Shown: one piece after another, positions 18,601 through 26,806 of the stretch | Layout of the letters: each line of letters begins with the position of its first letter | Position numbering within the stretch: the first letter of the stretch is position 1 | Assembly (NCBI RefSeq): GCF_006517815.1 | Contig: NZ_CP041198.1 | Location: 1,116,001 to 1,180,000, forward strand | DNA length: 64,000 nt | Origin: Pseudarthrobacter sp. NIBRBAC000502770 | GTDB taxonomy: Bacteria > Actinomycetota > Actinomycetes > Actinomycetales > Micrococcaceae | Reading direction: 5' to 3' | Notes under the pieces: model-generated | The model's input: only the letters and a program-made list of their open reading frames with translations | Told to the model about the DNA's origin: nothing | The model's database searches: none | Position numbers and translations under genes: made by a program

Positions 18601-19047
18601 CAGGAGGCCCACCTGTTCGATTCCACGATCAGGGGAAACCTGCTGCTGGGACGGCCGATCGAGGACGGCCCGGCGCCGGCGTCCGACCGCGAGCTGGAGG
18701 CGGTGCTTGCCGCCGTCGGCCTTTCCGCGCTGGTGGGCAGGCTGCCAGCCGGGCTGGACACCCGCATCGGCCCCGGCGGCGCCTTCCTCAGCGGCGGCGA
18801 GCGCCAACGCCTGGCTGTGGCGCGGACCCTGCTGACGGGGGCGGAAGTGATCCTGCTCGATGAGCCCACCGCGCACCTGGACGCGGAGTCCGCGGCCACC
18901 ATGCTGGCGGACCTGCGCGCCGGACTGCGGGACCGCACCGTGGTGCTGGTGACCCACAACCCCGCCGACATCCAGGCCGGTGATGCCCGGCTGGAACTTT
19001 CGGAGCCGGCCGGACAGTCCTGGGGCTCCCTGGCCCCTTCCCGCTAA
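15610..19047 (+). CDS. cydDC: Fused CydD-CydC thiol reductant ABC exporter
   Basis: One 1145-residue chain carries two complete ABC half-transporters that are separate proteins (CydD, CydC) in many bacteria. The exporter supplies reductant needed for assembly of cytochrome bd. Half 1: membrane domain about 10-290, Walker A GPSGAGKST near 361, Walker B LLLLDEPTAHLD near 485. An Ala-rich linker spans about 530-590. Half 2: membrane domain about 600-900, Walker A GPSGSGKST near 962, signature LSGGERQRLAVAR near 1060, Walker B ILLDEPTAHLD. The first signature is the degenerate LSPGELRRVALAR, so the two ATP sites are asymmetric. GTG 15610 starts one base after the cydB stop. Confidence 0.95.
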   Translation: MRPTFPAGPSTRSAIYWLGLLAALKALSLVLIGQAVASVLAGLVAGNPAWGSQLTAGLAGVVLRSLTVWGQAVAARRAALGVKEELRAELLERALRTGVRGSGPGDGGLAVLATRGLDALDSYYTQFLPALVNCAAVPLLLGARILFADWVSALVIVLTVPLIPVFMVLIGRYTEDSVREAQATLARLSAHMLELAKGLPVLVGLGRATAQRKALEEISEEYRSRTMGTLRTAFLSALALELIATISVAVVAVFIGVRLVHGDMPLEAGLLALLLAPDCYLPLRELGTAHHASDDGRVALAETAAVTSAAEPAPLPAAKAGRPGAPLEVTGLTVTYAGRSATAVGPMTFTAPLDRITALDGPSGAGKSTVLGVLAGIIGHGGGTSVTGSISGLDRRSVAWVPQHPVMVAGTVLDEVLLYLSPDSGHGPDRFADEDAARRCLARAGAGHLAPKHQAELSPGELRRVALARGLARIEAGATLLLLDEPTAHLDDASAVIVEDAIRRLRGQVTVVLVAHNQRTRQLADLLVPVAPAARTHTTARQDDADAALLPAAPAGVPHGASAADGAATDRASTDNPVTRNPAVRAAEKAAPGAFRLLAALLAPVRGKFAAAAFVGTLAALFAVALSGLSGWLIIRASEQPPILYLLTAIVGVRFFGIGRAVSRYWERLLLHDAVFAALTRLRGRLWESLSRRALSLRRLLQGGNVLGTVIDDVDTVRDLLPRVVLPPATALAVSVLAVAATGILVPDALPAVAGAAVGGLLLAPAAALWGDRKSAAAEQSLRSGVLRRVTAALDARAELHANGVAPRVLEALLAEDRDATRASRRSAWADGLGHAVATAACGTAALAAAWLAGPAVLAAQVAPAAAAVVVLLLLALVEPYAAMTTAVRQYPALRSVMRRVGESGALAAGSEPRGGLQPVSRRDGDTPGVELLDLAAEWPGGPPVFSGITAVAVPGRWLAVTGPSGSGKSTLLSVLLGFLPPASGQVLVTGRAAWCPQEAHLFDSTIRGNLLLGRPIEDGPAPASDRELEAVLAAVGLSALVGRLPAGLDTRIGPGGAFLSGGERQRLAVARTLLTGAEVILLDEPTAHLDAESAATMLADLRAGLRDRTVVLVTHNPADIQAGDARLELSEPAGQSWGSLAPSR

Positions 19048-19059
19048 GCGCTGCCGGAC

Positions 19060-19093
19060 GCGCTTGGCCGCCGCGGCTCCGGCGGCCAAGCGC
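19060..19093. terminator. Hairpin between convergent cydDC and DinB genes
   Basis: GCGCTTGGCCGCCG (19060-19073) pairs perfectly with CGGCGGCCAAGCGC (19080-19093) around a 6-base loop. It lies 12 bases after the cydDC stop and 7 bases beyond the end of the minus-strand gene. There is no clear U-run. Its place between two convergent genes suggests a bidirectional terminator. Confidence 0.7.
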
Positions 19094-19100
19094 GCTTCGG

Positions 19101-19619
19101 TCAGCCGTCGACGTCGTGCAGGTGGTGGACCACGTCGTGCAGGAAGTACTGCGAGAGCGTCAGGACGGTGAACTCGGAGCCGTTGCTGCGCACGCCCTTG
19201 CGCCCCCAGTCCTCTTCGGGGACGCCGGCGAAGGCTTCGGCGGCCTCGTGTCCCTCCGCTGCCAGCTCCGGACCCACCTCGGACGGGTCGGCGTTGGCGT
19301 AATCCTTCTCGATGGCCGTCCGGTCCTGGTCCCAGTCAGCGAAGCGGGCGTCGTCCTCGGCGAGCATCAGGTTCAGCCTCTGGTTGAACAGGGTAAAGAC
19401 GTCCCGCACATGGCACGCGTACTCCACCGCGGACCAGGTCTGTCCGTTGGGGCGCTCGGCCGCGTCCGGCCGCCGAAGGACGGCCAGCCAGCGGGGAATC
19501 ATGCTTTCGACGCTTCCCGGAACCGTGGCGGGCGTGGCGGTTGGGGCGTGGAAGTTGCACTCCGGGCAGGGCCGGGAGAGGACCCAGGTCCAGTCCTTGT
19601 CATCAGGCACGATAGGCAT
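19101..19619 (-). CDS. DinB family protein
   Basis: A 172-residue four-helix-bundle protein of the DinB/mycothiol-dependent superfamily. These bind a divalent metal through three histidines; candidates here are in EYACHVRDVF (about residue 70) and LHDVVHHLHDVDG (C-terminus). An N-terminal CPECNFHA segment resembles DinB proteins annotated as damage-inducible or as S-transferases. The exact reaction is unknown. ATG 19619 has no ribosome site; TAGACT lies exactly six bases upstream, suggesting a leaderless message. It is divergent from an ABC exporter. Confidence 0.85.
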   Translation of the reverse strand: MPIVPDDKDWTWVLSRPCPECNFHAPTATPATVPGSVESMIPRWLAVLRRPDAAERPNGQTWSAVEYACHVRDVFTLFNQRLNLMLAEDDARFADWDQDRTAIEKDYANADPSEVGPELAAEGHEAAEAFAGVPEEDWGRKGVRSNGSEFTVLTLSQYFLHDVVHHLHDVDG

Positions 19620-19688
19620 GGGAGCAGTCTAAGCTGTGCGGGCCAAAAGACTCTGGGCCGCAGGGAGCGTCCGGGCTAGCGTGGCCGC
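19620..19688. promoter_or_regulatory. Divergent pair of leaderless promoters
   Basis: On the minus strand TAGACT (19626-19631) lies six bases before the DinB ATG. On the plus strand TAGCGT (19677-19682) lies six bases before ATG 19689 of the ABC ATPase. Neither gene has a Shine-Dalgarno at the expected place, and -35 boxes are weak. Both messages would start at the A of the ATG. Confidence 0.6.
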
Positions 19689-20672
19689 ATGAGCCCGGAA
19701 GCGCGCAAGGACGCGCAAAGCATGGTGCAGCTGGCCGGCCTGACGAAGCGGTTCGGCCGGAACACGGCGCTCGACGACGTGACCCTCACCATTGGGTCCG
19801 GCGAGGTGTTCGGCTACCTGGGCCCGAACGGGGCAGGCAAGACGACCACCATCCGGCTGCTGATGGGAATGCTGCGGCCCACATCCGGAACGGCGTCCGT
19901 CCTGGGAATGGATACCTGGCGCGAATCCCGCGACGTCCACCGGGTGGTGGGCTACGTTCCCGGCGAGCCGGCGCTCTACGACCGCCTGACCGGCCACCAG
20001 CACGTGGCCTACTGCGCCCATCTGCGGCACCGGGACGACAGCGGGCGTGCGGCAGAGGTGGCGGACCGGCTGGAACTGGACCTGGGAAAACCGGCCCGCA
20101 CGCTGTCACGCGGTAACCGGCAAAAGCTCGCCATCGTCCTCGCGGTCATGTCCAGGCCGCGGCTGCTCGTGCTGGACGAACCAACCAGCGGGATCGACCC
20201 GCTGGTGCAGCAGGTGTTCCACTCCATCCTGCGCGAGCACACGGCCGGCGGCGGGTCCGCCCTGTTCTCCTCCCATGTCCTGGGCGAGGTGGAGCGCGTC
20301 GCAGACCGGATCGGGGTGGTCCGGGGCGGCAAACTGGTGGCGGTGGAGCGGCTGCAGGACCTGGCCGCCCGCTCCCTGCACCGGGTGCGGGCCAGATTCG
20401 CCGGCGACGTATCCGTGGCCGAGTTTACCGGCGTCCCCGGGGTACGGGACGTGCTGGTGGACGGCCGGACCCTGAGCTGCAACGCCCCGCAATCGGCCCT
20501 GGACGCCCTGCTGAAACGGGTCAGTGCCCGGGAGGTGGAGGACTTCGAATGTTCCGAGGCCCCGCTGGAGGAGACGTTCCTGAGCTATTACGGGATGGAC
20601 CGGGCGGACGGCAGCGCTGCGCCCGGCCCAGCGGAACGCGCGGCCGGAGCGGTGGGGCACCGTGCTGGCTAG
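19689..20672 (+). CDS. ABC transporter ATP-binding protein
   Basis: A 327-residue ATPase of the multidrug/ABC-2 export class. Walker A is GPNGAGKTT near residue 48; the signature is the variant LSRGNRQKLAIV; Walker B is LLVLDEPTSGIDP; the switch His is in LFSSHVLGEVERV. A C-terminal extension of about 100 residues (DUF4162-like) follows. ATG 19689 is favoured by the -10 hexamer six bases before it. An internal ATG at 19722, with AAGGA ten bases upstream, is an alternative that would remove 11 residues. The 3' end overlaps the permease gene by 11 bases. Confidence 0.93.
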   Translation: MSPEARKDAQSMVQLAGLTKRFGRNTALDDVTLTIGSGEVFGYLGPNGAGKTTTIRLLMGMLRPTSGTASVLGMDTWRESRDVHRVVGYVPGEPALYDRLTGHQHVAYCAHLRHRDDSGRAAEVADRLELDLGKPARTLSRGNRQKLAIVLAVMSRPRLLVLDEPTSGIDPLVQQVFHSILREHTAGGGSALFSSHVLGEVERVADRIGVVRGGKLVAVERLQDLAARSLHRVRARFAGDVSVAEFTGVPGVRDVLVDGRTLSCNAPQSALDALLKRVSAREVEDFECSEAPLEETFLSYYGMDRADGSAAPGPAERAAGAVGHRAG

Positions 20673-21462
20673 CGTCCTGCTGAAAACGCTCCGGGACCAG
20701 GGCAGGCTGCTGGTCGCCTGGGCCGTCTCCCTGGCCCTTGTCGTGGCCATGTACGCAGCCGTCTGGCCCTCGGTGAAGTCCCAGCCCTCCATCAGCGCCT
20801 TCATCGAGCAGATGCCGGAGGCCTTCCGTTCCCTCTTTGCCACTTCCAGTGCAGACCTGTCCACCCCCACCGGGTACATCCAGGTGGAGCTGCTGTCCTT
20901 CATGGGTCCCATCGCAGTCCTGATCTACGCCGTCAGCTCCGGTGCGGGAGCCATCGGCGGGGAAGAGGACCGCCACACCATGGACCTGCTGCTCGCCAAC
21001 CCCGTGGGCCGGGGAAGGGTGGTGGTGGACAAGTTCCTCGCCATGGTGGCGGGCACGTTCCTGTTGGCCGCCGTCATGGGTCTGTCCCTGTTGCTTGAAG
21101 GCAACCTGGTGGACCTGGTCCTGCCGGCGGACAAGGTGGCAGCGGCCATGCTGCACCTGGCGCTCCTGGGCGTCGTGTTCGGGGCGCTCGCCCTGGCGTT
21201 GTCAGCGGCGACCGGTCGGACCGGGCTCAGCCGCGGCGTCCCTGCAGTGCTGGCGGTCCTGGCCTACATCGTCAATGCCCTGGCACCCATGGTGGACGTT
21301 TTTGACCGGATCCAGAAGGTCTCGCCGTTCTTCCAGTACATCGCCCACGACCCGCTCCGCAACGGCACCGCCTGGGACAGTGTGCTGGTATCTGCCGTGA
21401 CCATCGCGGTGCTGGTGGCGCTCGCCGTCGCCGGATTCCGGCGCCGGGACGTCGCCGGCTGA
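20662..21462 (+). CDS. ABC-2 type permease
   Basis: A 266-residue membrane protein with about six helices, forming an exporter with the preceding ATPase. After an N-terminal helix (LVAWAVSLALVVAMYAAVW) comes an extracytoplasmic loop of about 50 residues, then GAIGGEEDRHTMDLLLANPVGR, a segment characteristic of ABC-2 permeases that remodel lipids or export drugs. The GTG start at 20662 lies within the ATPase gene, so the two are translationally coupled. The substrate is unknown. Confidence 0.88.
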   Translation: MLASVLLKTLRDQGRLLVAWAVSLALVVAMYAAVWPSVKSQPSISAFIEQMPEAFRSLFATSSADLSTPTGYIQVELLSFMGPIAVLIYAVSSGAGAIGGEEDRHTMDLLLANPVGRGRVVVDKFLAMVAGTFLLAAVMGLSLLLEGNLVDLVLPADKVAAAMLHLALLGVVFGALALALSAATGRTGLSRGVPAVLAVLAYIVNALAPMVDVFDRIQKVSPFFQYIAHDPLRNGTAWDSVLVSAVTIAVLVALAVAGFRRRDVAG

Positions 21463-21481
21463 GCCGGCCACGCCGCCGGCA

Positions 21482-24004
21482 CTACTCCGCGGTGTCGCCG
21501 GCTGCGCCGCCGTCCATCCACGCCATGGCAGGGCCGACTGCTTCGACGGCCTGGGAGAGCGGGACGCCCGAGCCGTCGCGGCGGCCATGCTCCTGGGGCA
21601 GTGACCGCGCCACTCCTGCCGCGGAGGACGCCTTGGCCGGCCCGTGGCCCGCCCAGGCCAGCAGGAGCATGTCCTCGCCCTTGAGGAACCGGTGCGACCG
21701 GACCCCGGCAGTGGCGCGCCCCTTGGCCGGATATTCGGAGAACGCCGTGACTTTGGCCGTGCCCGGGGCAGTGCCCGGCAGGGCGCCGTTGGTCCCGGCG
21801 ATGGTGACCACGACGGCGGCCTCATCCTGGGGCTGTACGGCACCAAAGAAAATCACCTGGTCACCAGCGGCGAGTTTGATTCCGGCCATGCCGCCGGCGG
21901 TGCGGCCCTGGGGGCGGACCACGGCGGCGGGGAACTTCAGCAGCTGGGCCTCCCGGGTGAGGAACACCAGTTCGGTGTCATCGCCGCCGGCGGGAGCGAC
22001 TCCCACCACCACGTCCTTGTCCTTGAGGGTGATGACTTCCCAGTCTTCCCGGTTCAGCGGGTAGTCCGGCTGGACGCGTTTCACCACGCCCTGGGCGGTG
22101 CCGACGGCCAGGACTTCATCCAGCCGCACGAACGCCACCAGGGTTTCACCCTTCACCAGGGTGAGGAACTCCTTGGCAGGGACGCCGCCGGCCAGGTTGG
22201 GCAGGCCGGCCACGGGCGGCAGGACCGGCATGTCCATGACCTGAAGCCGGAGCATCCGGCCCTGCGAGGTGACCGCCGCGATTTCGCCGCGGGCCGACGT
22301 CTTGACCACCGAGGTGTATACGTCGTGCCTGCTCCGGGGACCTGCCTCGGCGAGCGGTTCCTGGTTGCTGGTGCGTGCCACCTGCCCGGACGCGGTGAGG
22401 ATGGCCCAGCAGGGGTCGTCGGCGATTTCCAAGGACAGCGGGGCAGCCTTGCCCTTCTTGGCCCCGGCAAGCTCGGCGGCGGCGACAGTGGGGGACACGG
22501 CCTCGGACTCCAGGAGCACGGTGCGGCGCGGGGTGCCGTGTTCCTCGGCGATCGCGCCGAGTTCGTCGGAGACCACGGTGCGGAGCAGCTCCTCGGAGTC
22601 CAGGATGGCCTGCAGTTCCGCGATGTCGCGGCGGAGTTCGTCCTGTTCTTTTTCCAGTTCGATCCGGGAGTACTTCGTTAGCTGCCGCAGGCGGAGTTCA
22701 AGGATGTAGTTTGCCTGGACCTCGGTAAGGTCGTAGATGGACATCAGCCGCTCACGGGCCGCCGCGGCCTCATCCGAGGACCGGATGATCTGGATGACCT
22801 CGTCGATGTCCACGATGGCGATCAGGAGGCCCTCCACCAGGTGGAGGCGGTCCTTTTTCTTGCCGAGGCGGAAGACGGTCCGGCGGCGGACCACGTTGAT
22901 CCGGTGGTTGACGTAGACGCTCAAAAGGTCCACCAGGCCCAGCGTCTGCGGCTGCCCGTCCACCAGCGTGACGTTGTTGATGCCGAAGGAGTCCTCCATC
23001 GGCGTGTACCGGTAAAGCTGCTGCAGGACCGCGTTCGGGTTGAAGCCGTTCTTCAACTCGATCACCAGGCGCAGCCCGTGCTTGCGGTCTGTCAGGTCCA
23101 CGATGTCGCTGATGCCGGTCAGCTTCTTGGCGTTGACGGCGTCCTTGATCTTCTCGATCACCTTCTCCGGGCCCACCATGTACGGCAGTTCGGTGACCAC
23201 CAGGCCGGTGCGGCGTGCCGAGAGCTGTTCGATCTCCACCTTGGCCCGGGTCTTGAAGGATCCACGCCCGGTGGCGTAGGCGTCGCGGATACCGTCCAGG
23301 CCCACGATCCGGCCGCCGCTGGGCAGGTCCGGGCCCGGGACGAACCGCATGAGGTCCTCCAGGGTGGCGTCGGGGTGCGCAATCAGGTGCCGTGCTGCGG
23401 AGATAACCTCCACCAGGTTGTGCGGGGCCATGTTGGTGGCCATGCCGACGGCGATGCCGGTGGCGCCGTTGACCAGCAGGTTGGGGAAAGCGGCGGGAAG
23501 GACGTCCGGCTGGGTCAGCTGGTTGTCGTAGTTGGGGACGAAGTCCACCACGTCTTCGTCCAGGTGGTTGGTGAGGGTGAGGGCCGCCGCGGCCAGCCGC
23601 GCCTCGGTATACCGCGGTGCTGCCGGGCCGTCGTCGAGCGAGCCGAAGTTGCCGTGCCCGTCGATCAGCGGCAAGCGCAGGGAGAAGTCCTGCGCCATGC
23701 GGACCATGGCGTCGTAGATGGCGGCGTCGCCGTGCGGGTGCAGCTTGCCCATGACCTCGCCCACCACGCGGGCGCTCTTGACGTGGCCGCGGTCAGGGCG
23801 CAGTCCCATGTCGCTCATCATGTACAGGATGCGGCGCTGGACCGGTTTAAGCCCGTCGCGGGCATCCGGCAGGGCCCGGGAGTAGATCACCGAGTACGCG
23901 TACTCCAGGAAGGAGCCCTGCATTTCGGACGTCACGTCGATATCGACGATGTTTTCCGTGTAGCTGTCGTCCACGATGGGTTTTGAACTTTGCCGGCGGG
24001 CCAT
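21482..24004 (-). CDS. parC: DNA topoisomerase IV subunit A
   Basis: The 840-residue DNA-cleaving subunit that partners ParE. The N-terminal domain has [11 protein letters not shown], the quinolone-determining region [17 protein letters not shown] and the catalytic Tyr in [10 protein letters not shown] near residue 130. The C-terminal third is a beta-propeller with repeated segments such as [11 protein letters not shown]. The position equal to E. coli GyrA Ser83 is Ala here, with the acidic residue four positions later (Asp) kept. An Ala at this place is found in some actinobacterial enzymes and affects fluoroquinolone response. ATG 24004 has AAGGATT upstream. Divergent from the acetyltransferase gene. 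Confidence 0.95.
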   Translation of the reverse strand: MARRQSSKPIVDDSYTENIVDIDVTSEMQGSFLEYAYSVIYSRALPDARDGLKPVQRRILYMMSDMGLRPDRGHVKSARVVGEVMGKLHPHGDAAIYDAMVRMAQDFSLRLPLIDGHGNFGSLDDGPAAPRYTEARLAAAALTLTNHLDEDVVDFVPNYDNQLTQPDVLPAAFPNLLVNGATGIAVGMATNMAPHNLVEVISAARHLIAHPDATLEDLMRFVPGPDLPSGGRIVGLDGIRDAYATGRGSFKTRAKVEIEQLSARRTGLVVTELPYMVGPEKVIEKIKDAVNAKKLTGISDIVDLTDRKHGLRLVIELKNGFNPNAVLQQLYRYTPMEDSFGINNVTLVDGQPQTLGLVDLLSVYVNHRINVVRRRTVFRLGKKKDRLHLVEGLLIAIVDIDEVIQIIRSSDEAAAARERLMSIYDLTEVQANYILELRLRQLTKYSRIELEKEQDELRRDIAELQAILDSEELLRTVVSDELGAIAEEHGTPRRTVLLESEAVSPTVAAAELAGAKKGKAAPLSLEIADDPCWAILTASGQVARTSNQEPLAEAGPRSRHDVYTSVVKTSARGEIAAVTSQGRMLRLQVMDMPVLPPVAGLPNLAGGVPAKEFLTLVKGETLVAFVRLDEVLAVGTAQGVVKRVQPDYPLNREDWEVITLKDKDVVVGVAPAGGDDTELVFLTREAQLLKFPAAVVRPQGRTAGGMAGIKLAAGDQVIFFGAVQPQDEAAVVVTIAGTNGALPGTAPGTAKVTAFSEYPAKGRATAGVRSHRFLKGEDMLLLAWAGHGPAKASSAAGVARSLPQEHGRRDGSGVPLSQAVEAVGPAMAWMDGGAAGDTAE

Positions 24005-24068
24005 GGGGTTTGGTGAATCCTTCTGCGGTTACTGCGCAGCCTTGGGGTGTGCTGCGATAGTTTTTGGC

Positions 24069-24080
24069 TAGGCTAAGCCT
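24069..24080 (+). promoter_or_regulatory. Leaderless -10 element of the acetyltransferase gene
   Basis: TAGGCT (24069-24074) plus six bases (AAGCCT), then ATG 24081. There is no Shine-Dalgarno. TAGGCTAAGCCTA is also a short palindrome, so a regulator could bind there. Confidence 0.6.
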
Positions 24081-26765
24081 ATGGTGGATCAGCCCGGGGA
24101 CGGCGAATATCCGGAACATTGGGAAGCCGATGTCGTCCTGCGTGACGGCGGGACAGCGCATCTGCGGCCCATCCACCCGTCGGACGCGGACGCCGTCCAG
24201 GCCTTCCATACCGGGCAGTCGCAGAATTCAATCTACATGCGGTTCTTTGCGTTCAAGGCCCGGCTGTCCGCCAAGGAGCTTAAGCGGTTCACCGAGGTGG
24301 ACTACAAGGACCGGGTGGCGTTCGTCATCACCATCGGCGGCGACATCATCGGCATCGGCCGCTATGACCGGCTGAGCGATCCCACCGAGGCAGAGGTCGC
24401 GTTCAACATCGCGGACTCCCACCAGGGGAGGGGTATCGGCTCCATCCTGCTGGAGCACCTTGCCGCCGCAGCGCACGAAAACGGCATCCGGAAGTTCACC
24501 GCCGAGGTCCTGCCGGAGAACCGCAAGATGCTGATGGTCTTCTCCGACGCCGGCTACGACGTCAAGCGCCACTTCGACGACGGCGTCGTCAGCCTCGAGT
24601 TCAACATTGACCCCACCGAAAAATCCCGTGCCGTGATGGAATCCCGTGAGCACCGCGCTGAGGCGAGGAGCGTCCGGGAGTTGCTGGCGCCGTCGTCCGT
24701 TGCCGTGATCGGTGCCAGCCGCCGGTGGGGGACCGTGGGTTACCAGCTGCTGGAGCACATCATCGAGGGCGGTTTCCACGGCCCGGTGTACGCCATCAAT
24801 CCCGAGGCGCTGGAGCTGGCGGGCATGTTGTCCTACGGCAAGCTCTCCGAGGTGCCCCAGCCGGTCCAGCTGGCCATCATCGCGGTGCCCTACGAGGAGG
24901 TCGCCGGCGTGGTGGAGGAGTGTGCGGCGGCCGGCGTCAAGGGTGTGGTGATCGCCTCCGCAGGCTTTACGGACGACGGCGAGCGCGGCCTGCTGCGCCA
25001 GCGCGCCCTGGTGCGGCAGGCCAGGGCCAACGGGATGCGGGTGATCGGGCCGGCCTCGCTGGGCATCGCCAATACCCACCCGGACGTGTCCCTGAACGCC
25101 TCCATGGCCCCGACGATGCCCCTGCGCGGGAGCCTGGGCCTGTTCAGCCAGTCGGCGGCCATCGGCGTCTCGCTGTACGCCGCCTCGAGCCGGCGGAAGC
25201 TGGGCCTGTCCAGCCTCCTCTCGGCAGGCAACCGGGCTGACGTCTCCGGCAACGACATGATGCAGTACTGGGAGGACGACGCCGACACCTCGGCCGTGGG
25301 CCTGTACCTGGAGTCGATCGGCAACCCGCGCAAGTTCTCCCGCATCGCACGGCGGCTGGCACGCACCAAACCGGTCATCGTGGCCAAATCCGACACCATG
25401 GGGCTCCGCCTGCCGCCGGGGCATGCCGTCCGAACCACGCAGGCGCCGGCGGGAGCGCTCGACGCCATGCTGCGCCAGTCCGGGGTGATCCGCGTCGAAA
25501 CCGTTGAACAGCTGGTGGACGTGGCACAGGTGGTATCAGCCCAGCCCCTCCCTGCCGGGCCCGACGTCGCCATCTTCAGCAACTCCCAGGCCCTGGGCAA
25601 CGTGGTGGCGGACAGTGCGGCCGCGCATGGGCTGGGAGTGGCGCAGGTGGTCTCCGGACTCGACCTCGACGCCGGCCAGTCCGTGGCCCTGCCCCTGCTC
25701 CGGAAGGCCCTCCTGGATGCCCTGGCCTCCGACGCCGTGCACGCCGCCGTCGCCGCCCTGCTGCCCGCGCGCGGCCTGACCGTCGACGCCGTGGCCGGAG
25801 TCCTCGCGGAATGCTCCGCAGCAGCCGGGAAACCGGTAGTGGCGGCGTTCACTGGGATCCTGGACCCCACCATCACCGTGGAGGGCCTGGTGGGAACGGA
25901 AGGCTGCACCGTTCCCTGCTTCTCCAATCCCGGTGCAGCCGTGGCCGCCCTCGCTGCCGTGGTCCGCTACGCGGAATGGGCCGCGCGCGACCATGGGCAC
26001 TTCGTGGAACCCGACGGCTGTGACCCCCGCCAGGCGGCGGCTGAACTTGATGGACTGCTGGCGGACGTCAGCGGCGAGCAACTCAAGCAACTGGATCCGG
26101 CGGCGACGACGTCACTGTTGGGCCATTACGGCATTTCCGTCCTGCCCTCGGCACCGTTCACCACCCCGGATGAAGCCGTTGCCGCCGCCGACTCGCTGGG
26201 CTGGCCGGTGGTGCTCAAGACCACCGAGCCCGCCCTCCGGCACAGGCTGGACCTTGGCGGCGTGCGGCTTGGCATCGAGGACGCCGAATCGCTGCGCCTG
26301 AACGTGCTGCAGATGCGGCGTGCGCTCGCCGCCTACGGAAACCCGGCGCTCGAGGTCCAGGCCATGGCCCCGGTGGGCCAGGCGTGCACTTTCCGGGCCA
26401 TCGAGGACCCGCTGCTGGGTCCTGTCATCTCCTTTGGCCTCGCCGGTGACGCCGTGAACCTCCTGGACGACTGGGCCCACCGCGTTCCACCGCTCTCCGC
26501 AGCGGACGTCCACGATTTCATCCGCGCCCCCAGGGCGTCCCGGAAGCTCTTTGGCTACCAGGGCCTGCCTGCCGTCGACGTGCAGGCCCTGGAGGATCTT
26601 GCCGCCCGGCTGGCGTGGATGAAGGACAACCATCCGGAGATTGCGCTGGTGGAATTCAACCCTGTCCTGTGCGGCCCGGCGGGTGCCACCATCCTTGCCG
26701 CCGACGTGCGGATTGGCAACGCCGCGCAGCGCACGGACAGCGCGCGCCGGGCGATGCTGGGCTGA
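24081..26765 (+). CDS. GNAT acetyltransferase fused to acyl-CoA synthetase (ADP-forming)-like domains (Pat-like)
   Basis: An 894-residue protein. Residues about 20-165 form a GNAT domain with the acetyl-CoA loop QGRGIGSILLEHL. From about 195 a CoA-binding Rossmann domain (SVAVIGASRRWGTVGYQ) begins, then a ligase-CoA domain (GLFSQSAAIGVSL), and an ATP-grasp domain at about 660-890 (WPVVLKTTEPALRHR). Protein lysine acetyltransferases such as Salmonella Pat have the same parts in the reverse order. Around the place where active ADP-forming synthetases have the phosphorylated His, this protein reads PPGHAVRTTQAPAG, without the usual SHTG. The synthetase part is therefore probably regulatory. A role in acetylating and silencing AMP-forming acyl-CoA synthetases is inference. 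Confidence 0.85.
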   Translation: MVDQPGDGEYPEHWEADVVLRDGGTAHLRPIHPSDADAVQAFHTGQSQNSIYMRFFAFKARLSAKELKRFTEVDYKDRVAFVITIGGDIIGIGRYDRLSDPTEAEVAFNIADSHQGRGIGSILLEHLAAAAHENGIRKFTAEVLPENRKMLMVFSDAGYDVKRHFDDGVVSLEFNIDPTEKSRAVMESREHRAEARSVRELLAPSSVAVIGASRRWGTVGYQLLEHIIEGGFHGPVYAINPEALELAGMLSYGKLSEVPQPVQLAIIAVPYEEVAGVVEECAAAGVKGVVIASAGFTDDGERGLLRQRALVRQARANGMRVIGPASLGIANTHPDVSLNASMAPTMPLRGSLGLFSQSAAIGVSLYAASSRRKLGLSSLLSAGNRADVSGNDMMQYWEDDADTSAVGLYLESIGNPRKFSRIARRLARTKPVIVAKSDTMGLRLPPGHAVRTTQAPAGALDAMLRQSGVIRVETVEQLVDVAQVVSAQPLPAGPDVAIFSNSQALGNVVADSAAAHGLGVAQVVSGLDLDAGQSVALPLLRKALLDALASDAVHAAVAALLPARGLTVDAVAGVLAECSAAAGKPVVAAFTGILDPTITVEGLVGTEGCTVPCFSNPGAAVAALAAVVRYAEWAARDHGHFVEPDGCDPRQAAAELDGLLADVSGEQLKQLDPAATTSLLGHYGISVLPSAPFTTPDEAVAAADSLGWPVVLKTTEPALRHRLDLGGVRLGIEDAESLRLNVLQMRRALAAYGNPALEVQAMAPVGQACTFRAIEDPLLGPVISFGLAGDAVNLLDDWAHRVPPLSAADVHDFIRAPRASRKLFGYQGLPAVDVQALEDLAARLAWMKDNHPEIALVEFNPVLCGPAGATILAADVRIGNAAQRTDSARRAMLG

Positions 26766-26806
26766 GGCGGTTAGCAAGTGACCGGACGATCTGTGAAAAT
26801 GGGGGC

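Noticed and set aside
15592..19089. 1165-codon minus-strand open frame opposite cydDC
   Set aside because: A shadow frame rich in Gly/Gln/Arg with no recognisable motif; cydDC explains the region fully.
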